Below, one piece after another: positions 1 through 10,100 of a stretch of 46,683 nt of DNA. The first letter of the stretch is position 1, and every line of letters begins with the position of its first letter. A program made the position numbers and the translations under genes. Below the pieces are notes generated by a model. It ran no database searches. It was not told the origin of the DNA and was given only the letters and a program-made list of their open reading frames with translations. Source of the stretch: Fidelibacterota bacterium. Lineage in GTDB: Bacteria > Fidelibacterota > Marinisomatia > Marinisomatales > UBA1611. The stretch lies in assembly GCA_018649625.1 (NCBI GenBank), contig JABIHN010000081.1, positions 1-46,683 on the forward strand. Reading direction: 5' to 3'.

Positions 1-351
1 GGTGTGACTTTAAACCATATTACTGCAATTTTATCATCCATTATTATTGGAGTTGGGGTGGATTTTGCAATCCATTACATTTCTCAATTCAGAAGATTAT
101 CTCGCACAATTAACAATGATTCTTTAAGTCGCGAAGTGATCGATGATGTTGGTTATCCAATTATTTTAGATGCTGCATCCAATATGGGATTTGGCGCATT
201 AATTTTTTCAGCGTTTGTTCCGATTCAGTATATTGGAGGACTTATGGTTTTTGCGATGGTTTCTACATCACTGGGAACATTAACTGTTTTATCTGCAATG
301 GCAGAGTTATTAAAAGATAAATTGATTGAAGAAAATAATAATTCATTATGA
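1..351 (+). CDS. RND/MMPL-family exporter, C-terminal end (partial)
   Basis: The gene enters from the left edge, so only about the last 116 residues are visible. They begin with a transmembrane segment carrying GVGVDFAIHYISQF, the conserved hydrophobic stretch with an Asp that RND/MMPL permeases use in proton coupling. A cytoplasmic loop follows, then two more membrane helices (FGALIFSAFVPIQYIGG and GLMVFAMVSTSLGTLTVL), and a short charged tail ends the protein. These proteins are inner-membrane exporters of lipids and other hydrophobic compounds. FabH starts 20 bp downstream and a LolA-like periplasmic protein follows, which fits lipid or hydrophobic-compound export. The substrate cannot be read from this fragment. 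The family call is firm; orientation and frame are unambiguous. Confidence 0.8.
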   Translation, partial: GVTLNHITAILSSIIIGVGVDFAIHYISQFRRLSRTINNDSLSREVIDDVGYPIILDAASNMGFGALIFSAFVPIQYIGGLMVFAMVSTSLGTLTVLSAMAELLKDKLIEENNNSL

Positions 352-370
352 ATCAAAAGGAAAAATAATT

Positions 371-1366
371 ATGAACAAAAGTGCAATTATAGGGGTTGGG
401 TTTCACGTGCCTGAAAATGTGGTCACAAACCAAGACTTAACGACCATGATGGATACTTCACCTGATTGGATTAAAACCCGATCTGGAATTGAAGAAAGAC
501 GTTGGGTACAAGGAGATGAAGCCGCATCTGATTTAGCAATTCCTGCTGCCCGAAAAGCAATTGAAATGGCAGGAGTTTCACCCGAAGAAATTGACATTGT
601 TATTGTTGCAACACTTTCAGCTGATTATTTTTTCCCGGGAATCAGTTCTCAACTTCAAGATCAACTCGGATTAAGAAATGTCCCTGCTTTTGATATAAGA
701 GCTGCTTGTTCTGCTTTTGTATATGCAATATCAATTGCCGATCAATTTATTAAAACGGGAATGTATAAAACGGCATTGGTTGTTGGTGCAGAAGCCCAAT
801 CAAAGTTTGTGAATAAAACGACAGAAGGTCGTGATATAGCTGTCTTATTTGGAGATGGCGCAGGCGCAGCTATTTTACAAGCAAGTGAAAGTGAGAATGG
901 AATTTTATCAACACATTTACATTGCCAAGGTAAAGATTTAAAAAACCTTTGGATGGAGGGCCCCGGTTCATCTGGGGACAATCAAATTAATAAATTGACA
1001 ATTGAACAAGGGAAAATATTTGAACCTTATATGAATGGTCGTGAAGTTTTTAAAAATGCAGTAGTTCGATTTCCAGAAGTCATTCAAGAAGCGCTTGATG
1101 AAAATAATCTAACCCTTGATGATGTATCCTTAATTATTCCACATCAGGCTAATTTGCGAATTATTCAATCTGTGGCAAAGCGAATGGGGGTAGAGCAGGA
1201 TAAGTTTTATGCCAACATTCAACGGTATGGAAATACAACGGCAGCCTCAATTCCCATTGCACTTTGTGAAGCTGTTGAAGAAGGAAAAGTGAAAAAAGGT
1301 GACACTATTATTTTAGCTGCCTTTGGAGCCGGATATACTTGGGCTTCAGCTGCAATACGATGGTAG
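371..1366 (+). CDS. fabH: 3-oxoacyl-ACP synthase III (FabH-type, thiolase fold)
   Basis: The 332-residue protein has the usual length of FabH, which condenses acyl-CoA with malonyl-ACP to start fatty-acid chains. The Cys-His-Asn triad is readable: Cys113 in DIRAACSAF, His258 in IPHQANLRI and Asn288 in YGNTTAAS. The N-terminus (IGVGFHVPENVVTN) and PDWIKTRSGIEERR are typical. I chose the ATG at 371 because AAGGAAAAA lies just upstream; an in-frame TTG at 326 would overlap the exporter and add a non-homologous tail. It sits between an exporter and a LolA-like protein rather than with fab genes, so it may prime a special lipid. A related thiolase-fold condensing enzyme (OleA or quinolone type) is possible, but the triad and length favour FabH. 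Confidence 0.88.
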   Translation: MNKSAIIGVGFHVPENVVTNQDLTTMMDTSPDWIKTRSGIEERRWVQGDEAASDLAIPAARKAIEMAGVSPEEIDIVIVATLSADYFFPGISSQLQDQLGLRNVPAFDIRAACSAFVYAISIADQFIKTGMYKTALVVGAEAQSKFVNKTTEGRDIAVLFGDGAGAAILQASESENGILSTHLHCQGKDLKNLWMEGPGSSGDNQINKLTIEQGKIFEPYMNGREVFKNAVVRFPEVIQEALDENNLTLDDVSLIIPHQANLRIIQSVAKRMGVEQDKFYANIQRYGNTTAASIPIALCEAVEEGKVKKGDTIILAAFGAGYTWASAAIRW

Positions 1367-1419
1367 TCGTTCATTTGTTAGAACTCTTTAAGATTTAATT
1401 TTAATATCAAAGGAAAAAA

Positions 1420-2169
1420 ATGAAAAAAATAATTTACTCAACCCTACTTTTTACATTTCTATTTGGGCAAACGGGGTTAGAAATTGCAAAAATGATTGAT
1501 GAAAAGAAATCACCGGTGGATATGTTCAATAAAACAGAAATGATCCTGAAAAATAAAAAAGGAAAAACCCGGACAAATGCGATGATATCAAAATCCATTG
1601 ATGGGAATAAAAAACAACTTATCTGGTTTTTGGAACCTAAGGATGATAAAGGTGTAGCTTTTTTAAAAATTGAACATGATACAAAAGACGATGAAATGCG
1701 CATGTGGCTCCCAGCATTTAAAAAAGTGAGACGAATTTCTTCAAAGAAAAAAGGTGATTCGTTCATGGGGTCAGATTTGAGTTACGAAGATTTATCCAGC
1801 CGAAATTTAGATGAGAACGAATACCTTCGTTTAGCAGATAAAACAATAGATGGAAAGGAATGTTTTGTGATTCAGATTACTCCGAATAAATCCCTTAAAT
1901 CATCCTATTCCAAGCATATGTCTTGGATTGAGAAATCAACACTTAATGCAGTAAAAGAAGAATCATTTGATAAACGGGGTAAACTAAAAAAGAAAAAAGA
2001 ATTCTCATTCATGCAAATGAAGGAATATTATGTAATGAAGCGGATTTTTGTTGAAGATGTTCAAAAACAACACTCGACTGAAGTAATATTCTCGGAAATC
2101 AAAGTGGATTCAGGAATTAATAATAAAATATTTCAAGAGAAAAATTTGAAACGGCTTCCTAGAGATTAA
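1420..2169 (+). CDS. LolA-like outer-membrane lipoprotein-sorting family protein (periplasmic)
   Basis: This is a 249-residue secreted protein. It has a signal peptide of about 17 residues (MKKIIYSTLLFTFLFGQ), then a basic beta-rich body. Patterns such as KQLIWFLEPKDDKGVAFL, MRMWLPAFKKVRRISSKKK and MGSDLSYEDLSSR match, from memory, the COG2834/TP0789 type of LolA-like half-barrel that binds hydrophobic ligands in the periplasm. In many bacteria such proteins are encoded beside MMPL/RND exporters, as here with one gene (fabH) between. The start has a clear AAAGGAAAA ribosome site. The likely role is carrying a lipid or hydrophobic product from the exporter to the outer membrane; ligand and specificity are inference. 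It probably belongs to one transcription unit with the flanking genes. Confidence 0.72.
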   Translation: MKKIIYSTLLFTFLFGQTGLEIAKMIDEKKSPVDMFNKTEMILKNKKGKTRTNAMISKSIDGNKKQLIWFLEPKDDKGVAFLKIEHDTKDDEMRMWLPAFKKVRRISSKKKGDSFMGSDLSYEDLSSRNLDENEYLRLADKTIDGKECFVIQITPNKSLKSSYSKHMSWIEKSTLNAVKEESFDKRGKLKKKKEFSFMQMKEYYVMKRIFVEDVQKQHSTEVIFSEIKVDSGINNKIFQEKNLKRLPRD

Positions 2170-2192
2170 AAGTATTTAGTTTAAGAATAAAA

Positions 2193-4550
2193 ATGAATTA
2201 TAAATTTTCATTAAAACTGTTATTCATTTTAGGGGTTTCTGTATTAATGGCCCGAGATGAAGTAAGTCGAATTAGCGGATTTCTTACTGATTTTGATACG
2301 GGTGAACCAATCATGTATGCAAATATCGTATTGATTGATACTCAAATCGGAACAGCTTCGGATAACGCCGGATATTATGTTTTGACAAATATTCAACCCA
2401 ATTCATACACATTAAAAGTCATGATGATGGGATATGAATCTATCGAAAAAAAAGTCATTTTGAATCCGAATGATGATATTCGATTCGATTTTGAGTTAAA
2501 TACAACTGTCATTCAAAGTGATGAAATAACAGTGTCAGCAGAAAGGCAACGGTTTCAAAATAAGGTAGAAGTAAGTCGCATTAATTTATCTATTAGAGAC
2601 ATTAAATCCGCACCAGCTTTTGCTGAAACAGATTTGTTCAGAACACTTCAACTTTTACCAGGCGTGAGCTCTTCAAGTGATTTTTCTTCTTCATTGGTTG
2701 TTAGAGGTGGGAGTCCAGACGAAAACCTAATTTATTTAGATGGAATAGAAGTATATAACCCCTACCATTTAGGTGGCGTTTTTTCAACCTTTAATGCAGA
2801 AGCAATTTCTGATGCAGAATTCCTTATAGGTGGATTTCCTGCACAATATGGAAATCGGATTTCATCAGTTTTAAATATAACAACAAAAGAAGGCAACTCT
2901 AAAAAAGGACTCCTATTTAAAAAACAGGGATTTGGTAAATATTGGGATGTGAGTAATGTGCAAGGAGATGTGAGTATTTTGAGTTCAAAAATTCTTGCTG
3001 AAGGTCCAATCAAAAATGGGTCATGGATGTGGTCAATTAGACGCACTTATTTAGATCAGGTGGCTAAAATGTATTACTGGGCTAAAGATGAGCCTATGAA
3101 TTGGAAATATTATTTTTGGGATTCTCAAGGAAAACTAACTTATGATATTTCTCCTAAAAGTCGTTTAACATTTTCATCTTTTTATGGAAGAGATGCGATT
3201 GGTTTTAAAATTGGTGAATCAACTGAAGTTGATTTTAATTGGGATTGGGGAAATATCACCAACAGTTTACAATGGCGATACGTTCCTAATTCTAAGTTTT
3301 TATCTACTTTATCCATTTCAAATACGAATTATGAATTTGATTTAAATGTTATGGCTACTGTTCAGGATTCAGTCGATGAATCTTTTCAAGTAAATAATGT
3401 TATTTTTAACGAAATTAATGATTGGACACTGAAAGAAAAGTTAGATTGGTTTATTTCTTCAAAACATACTGTTACAGCAGGGTTTGAATTAAAAAAACTT
3501 CAGATGGACTTTAAACAGAATATCAATGATTTAGTTCTGTTTAATCAATCCCAATCTCCAGATATATTTAGTGCGTTTATTCAAGATAAATGGCATCCAA
3601 CATCTCGCCTAATGATTCAACCTGGTATTCGAATTTCTAAGTACTCACTCCATGAGGATTTGTATTATGAACCGAGAATTGGATTTAAGTATTTAATCAA
3701 TGAAGATTTAGCATTAAAAGGAGCATATGGTTCCTATAAACAATTTTTATTTACTGTTAATGATGAAGATGAAATTCTAAATATTGTTGACTTTTGGCAA
3801 CCCATTCTTGAGAATAATTCTGCAAAATCTCTTCAACAATTTATATTAGGGTTTGAGCAATGGGTGGGGAAAAACTGGTATATGAGTTTAGAAGGATTTT
3901 ATAAACCTTATGATAATACGCTTACTTTGAATCCCAATAATAATCCATCTTTGGATAATGATGATTATATAGAAGGGGAAGGCACTGCATATGGTTTTGA
4001 AATATTATTAAAGAAAAATAGTGGACCTTTAACTGGGTGGATTGGCTATTCTTATCTGAATACAGAACAAAGATACGATTTTAATAGTGATGGTAAAATA
4101 AAAGAAGAGAGTGGGGAAATTTATTCTCCAAAATATGATCAACCCAATGGCGTAAATGTTGTGTTTAATTATAAGTACAATGATAAAAATTCATTTGGAT
4201 TTACATTAAGTAACAGTAGTGGTAAACCCTATACTCCGACTGTAGGATATACTTATACTGAAAATTCACCGGGGAGTTTTATTGTCTCAACTGATAATCC
4301 CTATTCGAATTTAGTGGAAATAAAAGGGCCTAGGAATTCAGCTCGATATCCTAACTACTTTCGGATAGATTTAAGTTGGAAGCGGAATATCAAGCCATTT
4401 GGAATAGATGGGAAATTCAAATTCCAGGTGATCAATATCACAAACAATTTTAATACATTTCTTTATAGCTGGGATCTAGAAAATGACAAAGTAACTGCAG
4501 TTGGAATGTTCCCAATTTTGCCAACATTTGGCGTTGAATTTGACCTTTAA
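2193..4550 (+). CDS. TonB-dependent receptor with carboxypeptidase-like N-terminal domain
   Basis: The 785-residue outer-membrane receptor starts with a signal peptide ending near LMARDE. A CarboxypepD_reg-like beta-sandwich follows (about residues 27-105: GFLTDFDTGEPIMYANIVL, GYYVLTNIQPNSYTL). A plug domain spans about 130-235 (LFRTLQLLPGVSSSSDFSS, LVVRGGSPDENLIYLDGIEV), and a beta-barrel runs to the end. Such receptors import siderophores, vitamins or organic ligands using TonB energy. A DUF4249-like lipoprotein starts 10 bp downstream, a pairing common in Bacteroidota in which the lipoprotein is presumed to be the receptor's surface partner. The barrel ends in FDL rather than the usual terminal aromatic residue. 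No ribosome-binding site is evident before the ATG. The substrate is unknown. Confidence 0.87.
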   Translation: MNYKFSLKLLFILGVSVLMARDEVSRISGFLTDFDTGEPIMYANIVLIDTQIGTASDNAGYYVLTNIQPNSYTLKVMMMGYESIEKKVILNPNDDIRFDFELNTTVIQSDEITVSAERQRFQNKVEVSRINLSIRDIKSAPAFAETDLFRTLQLLPGVSSSSDFSSSLVVRGGSPDENLIYLDGIEVYNPYHLGGVFSTFNAEAISDAEFLIGGFPAQYGNRISSVLNITTKEGNSKKGLLFKKQGFGKYWDVSNVQGDVSILSSKILAEGPIKNGSWMWSIRRTYLDQVAKMYYWAKDEPMNWKYYFWDSQGKLTYDISPKSRLTFSSFYGRDAIGFKIGESTEVDFNWDWGNITNSLQWRYVPNSKFLSTLSISNTNYEFDLNVMATVQDSVDESFQVNNVIFNEINDWTLKEKLDWFISSKHTVTAGFELKKLQMDFKQNINDLVLFNQSQSPDIFSAFIQDKWHPTSRLMIQPGIRISKYSLHEDLYYEPRIGFKYLINEDLALKGAYGSYKQFLFTVNDEDEILNIVDFWQPILENNSAKSLQQFILGFEQWVGKNWYMSLEGFYKPYDNTLTLNPNNNPSLDNDDYIEGEGTAYGFEILLKKNSGPLTGWIGYSYLNTEQRYDFNSDGKIKEESGEIYSPKYDQPNGVNVVFNYKYNDKNSFGFTLSNSSGKPYTPTVGYTYTENSPGSFIVSTDNPYSNLVEIKGPRNSARYPNYFRIDLSWKRNIKPFGIDGKFKFQVINITNNFNTFLYSWDLENDKVTAVGMFPILPTFGVEFDL

Positions 4551-4560
4551 AGAGAAATAT

Positions 4561-5652
4561 ATGATAAAATTAATATTACCAATTAGTATTTTAATATTTT
4601 CAAGTTGTACAAAAGAATTAAGTATTGCTGATTTTGCATCGGATTTTGAAAATTATAAATCAGAGTTAAGAGTTGAGGCTATTCTCAATTCCAATAATTT
4701 TTCAGAGTCCATTATTCGTGTAGATCGTACCATACTTGTTACTGATACATCATTGTTTAATGGACGAGACGATAATGGCGATTGGGAATCTTACACCGAT
4801 GTAAATGGAAATGGATTATGGGATGAAGATGAACCTCTAAATGATGATATTGGTATTGCTATTCGGGGACCTTTAGGCTTATTTGAAGGAAGGGGCAATG
4901 GAATCCCTGATGCTGGAGAGCCCCGTGTTGATGATTATAATGAAATATTACCCCAAATTCATGATTCAACCCTTTCAATCATTCTACTCGATGCTGAAAC
5001 TAACATAATTGCAGAATTTGAATGGGTAACTATTGCTGGAGAATTTGAAGAAAGTTTTGGTGGCGGGCATGGCCCAATGGACGATAATTCTTTTCTATAT
5101 ACTTATTCGTTTGGCGGGTACAAACCGAAGTCTGAATATAGCGAGTTGCAGATTTCACCGGGCAATGAAGTTCAATTCAAACTTGAAACTTTGGGCGGGA
5201 ATACAATTCAAGGATCAACTACACCCGTAAGAGAAGCCAATCAATTTGATGCGCTATTTTCTCATTGGTCGAATGATACTTTAATCATAAATCAATATTC
5301 TTTGGAAGGAATTTCATGGATAACATCCCTTCAGAGTTATATATCTTCGGCTAAAGTAGAAAAGGTTATTTCACCCGATTCACTAGTTAAAGAATTTAGC
5401 GGGATACTTTCTTCGGAAGAAATGAATGAAATTGGTGAATCAATTTATAATATGAGTATATTTTTTTTATCACAGGGATTATACCAATTAACGGTTAATG
5501 TGTTTGATGAAAATTATGGAAATTATCTCATTTCTGAGTTGCCGTTGAGAGATGAATCTCTATCAAATCTTCGAGATCAAAATGATACTGTGGTTCTTGG
5601 CATTGCTGGGAGTATTACTGACAGTAAACTTTATTTTCGGATAAATTATTAG
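4561..5652 (+). CDS. DUF4249-like lipoprotein with calcium-loop-like motifs
   Basis: The 363-residue lipoprotein begins at the ATG at 4561, giving a signal peptide with lipobox (ILIFSSCTKE, lipidated Cys16). An upstream in-frame start would lie inside the receptor gene and hide the signal. The order of beta-rich segments (RVEAILN, EVQFKLETLGG, TPVREANQFDAL) resembles DUF4249 proteins, which accompany TonB receptors in Bacteroidota. Between about residues 64 and 90 there are Asp/Asn-rich loops (DDNGDWES, DVNGNGLWDEDE) resembling dockerin or thrombospondin-3 calcium sites. A second loop, GRGNGIPDAGEPRVDD, follows at about residue 110. It is probably anchored in the outer membrane and works with the receptor upstream. 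DUF membership is from memory; the lipoprotein call is firm. Confidence 0.7.
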   Translation: MIKLILPISILIFSSCTKELSIADFASDFENYKSELRVEAILNSNNFSESIIRVDRTILVTDTSLFNGRDDNGDWESYTDVNGNGLWDEDEPLNDDIGIAIRGPLGLFEGRGNGIPDAGEPRVDDYNEILPQIHDSTLSIILLDAETNIIAEFEWVTIAGEFEESFGGGHGPMDDNSFLYTYSFGGYKPKSEYSELQISPGNEVQFKLETLGGNTIQGSTTPVREANQFDALFSHWSNDTLIINQYSLEGISWITSLQSYISSAKVEKVISPDSLVKEFSGILSSEEMNEIGESIYNMSIFFLSQGLYQLTVNVFDENYGNYLISELPLRDESLSNLRDQNDTVVLGIAGSITDSKLYFRINY

Positions 5653-5674
5653 TTTAAAGGAAAAAGTAAATTCA

Positions 5675-6979
5675 GTGTTTGATATTTTAAAATTTAAAAA
5701 AGATTTATTCTATTTTTTCGTTTTCTTTCAAGTGAGTTCACACTTATTTGCACAAGTAACAGTTTCGGGAAGCTTTCAACCTAGTAAAATGTTTCGTCTA
5801 ACTAATCAATCGGAGATTTCATTACCCTTCCGAATAGCAGAAGCGGAAGTAGGATATTCTCTGGGTGATTTTGAATTGAAATCGAATACCGCAATGGAGT
5901 ATCGATGGGAAAATAATGAAAATGAACTCCAATTTAGGGAAGCTTATTTAATGTGGTACCCAAGCTGGGGAGAAGTGAAAGTAGGAAAACAAATTCATGC
6001 TTGGGGTGCAGTGGACGGAAACAATCCCACCGATAATTTGAATCCCTACGATTACTATTATATGTTCCTTCCTGGAGCAGACCGAAAGATTGGGACAGTT
6101 TCCGGTTCAGTGAAATATTATTGGAATGACTGGCAATTTGAAGGTGTATACATTCCGGACCATGTTGGAAACAGAGTCCCTTTTGGTGAAAAAGATTTTC
6201 CATTTGGACCACCAATTGATATCACAGAATTTATATATAATGAAAAATCTCCGGAATTTGGTATCCATGTTCAAACAAACATCTTTGGTAGTGATATAGG
6301 ATTTTCTTATTTTAATGGATTTGATAGAATGTTTTCTGAATTTGGAATAATTAATCCACCCACCCCAGGTAATATTTTACCTGTATTTGCATTTAGAAAA
6401 ACAAAAGCATTTGGAGTTAATCTCGTTTCATTTATTCAAGATTTTACTTTAAGAAGTGAAGCGTCATATTTCCATTCAAAAAAATATGATTTGGAAAATC
6501 TGAATGAATCCGGTATTTGGGAGGAAGGGGAATACATTCAATTCGCATTTCAACTGGAATATATAACAGAAAATAATCTAATGATCAGTAGTCAGCTAAT
6601 CGGACAGGAGATTATTTATGATTCGTGGGATGATTATTATGAGAACAAATCCTCATCCATTGATAGTGTTTCCATCGATCATATTTACATTCGATCATTC
6701 CAACCTGGCTTGGGCACACCTTTCGCGTCTTTTACAGATTTGGGATTGTTGTTGTCTGTGTCTGCCAATTATTTTGATGATGCCTTAGAACTCATGGGAA
6801 ATACATTTATAGATTTAAAGGATTCACAATCCATGTTAGGTATGTCCGCAAACTATACGCCCATAAATAATTGGAAAATCAACGCATCAATTTCAAAATT
6901 CATGGGAGAAGAAGGGACCCAATTTAATAATATGGAAGATTTTTCTCATTTTCAGATTGGACTGGCGTACCACTTTTAG
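5675..6979 (+). CDS. Porin-like outer-membrane beta-barrel protein (DUF1302-like)
   Basis: The 434-residue protein starts at a GTG about 14 bp after AAAGGA and has a signal peptide ending at LFAQVTVSGS. The rest alternates hydrophobic and polar residues as in a beta-barrel, and the C-terminus ends in an aromatic residue (QIGLAYHF), as outer-membrane proteins need for BAM insertion. The stretch around residues 85-125 (VKVGKQIHAWGAVDG, NPTDNLNPYDYYY) recalls DUF1302-type porins, in which a GKQ...WG...NP motif occurs. In other bacteria DUF1302 porins accompany RND/MMPL exporters and periplasmic LolA-like proteins, and both are encoded upstream here. This is the last gene of the block; a promoter for the next gene follows. 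The exact family is uncertain. Confidence 0.62.
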   Translation: MFDILKFKKDLFYFFVFFQVSSHLFAQVTVSGSFQPSKMFRLTNQSEISLPFRIAEAEVGYSLGDFELKSNTAMEYRWENNENELQFREAYLMWYPSWGEVKVGKQIHAWGAVDGNNPTDNLNPYDYYYMFLPGADRKIGTVSGSVKYYWNDWQFEGVYIPDHVGNRVPFGEKDFPFGPPIDITEFIYNEKSPEFGIHVQTNIFGSDIGFSYFNGFDRMFSEFGIINPPTPGNILPVFAFRKTKAFGVNLVSFIQDFTLRSEASYFHSKKYDLENLNESGIWEEGEYIQFAFQLEYITENNLMISSQLIGQEIIYDSWDDYYENKSSSIDSVSIDHIYIRSFQPGLGTPFASFTDLGLLLSVSANYFDDALELMGNTFIDLKDSQSMLGMSANYTPINNWKINASISKFMGEEGTQFNNMEDFSHFQIGLAYHF

Positions 6980-7008
6980 ATTAAAATAAGTACTATTGCT
7001 ATTTTAAT

Positions 7009-7036
7009 TTGTTTTAATTATTTTAATTATTACAAT
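7009..7036 (+). promoter_or_regulatory. Predicted sigma-70-like promoter of the Oar-like receptor gene
   Basis: TTGTTT (7009-7014) and TACAAT (7031-7036) are separated by 16 bp in an AT-rich gap whose repeated TTTTAATTAT units may raise promoter strength. It lies about 65 bp before the ATG at 7102. The match is by eye and the organism's sigma-factor preference is unknown. Confidence 0.4.
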
Positions 7037-7101
7037 CTGAGTCTCAATTATGAGGATATTTCCTGAATTTGTTTTAATAATCAATAAAAATGGAGTGTAA
7101 A

Positions 7102-10100
7102 ATGAATAAATTAGTAAAAACCACATTACTAACTTTTTTAGTTTCCGGACTAATTGGTCAAGGTGTTACAACCGCTGGATTAGGTGGTTCTGTAACAGAT
7201 CAAGATGGAAAACTATTAGTTGGTGCAGATATTGTTGCTGTTTATACACCCACGGGTGCACAATACGGTGCAGCCACTCGATCAAGTGGTGCATATACTA
7301 TTTTAAACATGAAAGTGGGTGGCCCTTATAAAGTAACAATATCCTATATAGGGTATAAGAGCCAAACTTTAGATAATATTTCACTTTCTTTAGGTGCTAC
7401 TGAAAGAATGAATTTTCAATTATCCCAAGAAGCTATTTCATTAGGCGGTATTGAAGTAACGGCCGAAATGGATGATGTAATGAATGGTGATCGTACGGGT
7501 GCAGCAACCTTTATTGGTGCTGAACAAGTTATTCAAATGCCATCTATCAAACGAAGTGCGAGAGATTTAACTCGTATGGATCCTAGAAGTGATGGAAATT
7601 TCAGTTTTGGTGGTCGTAATTGGTTATATAATAATATCTCGCTGGATGGATCTTATTTTAATAATCCATTTGGATTAGATGATCCAGCACCAGGTGGACA
7701 AACTAATGCAGAGCCAGTCTCCTTTGATGCCATTGAACAAGTTCAAGTATCAATAGCGCCATTTGATGTTCGTGAAGGTGGCTTTACAGGTGCAGGAATA
7801 AATACTGTTACAAAAAGTGGAACCAATACACTGACAGCATCAGCCTATTCTTATACAAGAAACGAATCGTTTGTTGGTAATTCTGTTTCTGGAAATGATG
7901 TAGTGGCGAATCCTGATTTAACATTTAATCAAACAGGTGTTTCAGTTGGTGGACCGATTATTAAAGATAAAGTATTTTTCTTTGCAAATTATGAAATGGA
8001 ACGTCGTTCAGATCCAGCTTCAAATTTTGTTGCTGATAGAGATGGCGACGTAACTTTTGGTGAATCACGCGTTACTGCTGCCGATATGGATGCTATTTCA
8101 GCTCGTATGAAAGATGTTTATGATTATGATACAGGTGCATACGAAGGATATAATCACGAAACTAATAATGATAAAATGTTATTGAAATTGGATGTAAACA
8201 TTAATGCAAATCATAATGCCAGTTTTCGATATAGCCGTTTAGATGCTAATCGTGATTTGCCTCCCCATTTTGTAGCATTAAGCTATAATAATACTGGTCG
8301 CGGTCCCAATAGCACCAGCTTACCTTTTGAAAATAGTGGATATAAAATTAATAATATTCTTGATTCTTATGCAGGTGAATTAAATAGCACATTTGGTGGA
8401 AACATCGCAAATAGGTTCTTTGTAAGTAAGAATAAATTTCGTGATTGGAGAACGCCAAAAAGTGAAAATTTTCCAACGATTCAAATTGGAGAAGAAGGTA
8501 CAGCTTATGCGACATTAGGTCATGAACCTTTTTCAATTCATAATATATTAGACCAAGATGTTTTGCAGATAACCAACAATCTCTCTTTCTTTAGTGGGAA
8601 TCATGTTTTTACTGCAGGTGTGAATTATGAAAATTTTAAATTTTTCAATTCGTTTAACATTTTCAGAAATTTCTTCTTTGGATTAGGCTTTACCACAGGA
8701 TTGACAACATTTGATTCTGTTGATGATTTTATGGCTGCCACAGACCCATCAGTTTTAGATTCTTTGGGTAACCCTACCAATGTGGATTTCCGTGGTTTTA
8801 ATGGATCAGGTGATTTCAAAGGTGAAATAATTGATGTATCTCAAATGGCTTTTTATGGTCAGGATGAGTGGGCAGTGAATCAAAATTTTAATCTTATTTA
8901 TGGATTAAGAGTTGATATTCCTATCTACAATACTGAACCGATAGAGAACCCATATTCAACAGGATTATCTTTATTGGATGAAAATGGTGAAGCTGAAGTG
9001 GTTGATCAGGCAAAATTACCTGAATCTAAACCTCTTTATTCGCCTCGTGTTGGGTTTAACTGGGATGTGAAAGGTGATCGTTCTATGCAAATACGTGGTG
9101 GTACCGGGATCTTTACAGGTCGTTTACCATTCGTATGGATTGGAAACGTAATCTCAAATCCTGGGGCAAATCCAAATCTTCCAGGTGATGACCCAACGGT
9201 TACAGATGATGGTGTTGATCGCCCAGAAGGTGAAGGAATTCAATCTACATTACAACAATCATTTGATTTAAATGCTATGGTTGATGATTTTGAATGGCCG
9301 CAAATTTGGACAACTAATTTTGCGATTGATATGAAATTGCCAAGTAATATGGTTGGTACATTTGAAATGGTATTTGGGAAAGATCTTAATGCGATTTATA
9401 TGCGAAATGCTGATTTAATTGCACCCATTAAAAATTTAAGTGACGGCCGTCCTTATTATGGTGGTTGGGGAAATAATGAATTAAATGCAATGTGGCCAGG
9501 CGAAGGTGCTGGAGCATATGTTATTGATAATACCGATGATCAAAATGGATATAATTTGACCTTAACCGCTCAACTTAAGAAAAGTTTTGGCAACGGATTT
9601 GATGTAAGTGGTGCTTACACATACCTAGATGCTCAAAACAATCTAAAATCCACAGAGATTGCATCATTGCTTTGGCAAGGTCAGCCAGTACAGGGTGATC
9701 CAAATAATCCAACATTGGCTCCATCTGAATTTGGTAATCGCCATCGTATAATTGCGACTGCAAATTATCGTATGAATTGGAGTGAGAAAATGTCAACTAA
9801 CTTTGGCCTATTCTTTGAAATGGCTGAAGGAAACAGATATACCTATTCTGGTGGAAATCGATATTCACATGTTTATTCAAATGACTTAAATGGTGATGGA
9901 TACTCAAATGATTTAATTTATATCCCAACTGATGAAAATGATATTGTTCTTACTGATCCAACAGAATGGGATGCATTGGATGCTTTTATTAGTCAGGATC
10001 CTTATTTAAGTGAAAATCGTGGAAATATTGCTGAACGAAATGGTTTAGTAAACCCATGGTTTAGTAATATTGATTTAAAAGTATTAAATGAATTCAATAC

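Noticed and set aside
4501-4560. Upstream start for the DUF4249-like lipoprotein
   Set aside because: It overlaps the receptor gene by 50 bp and would place about 20 residues before the lipoprotein signal. The ATG at 4561 gives a proper lipobox.
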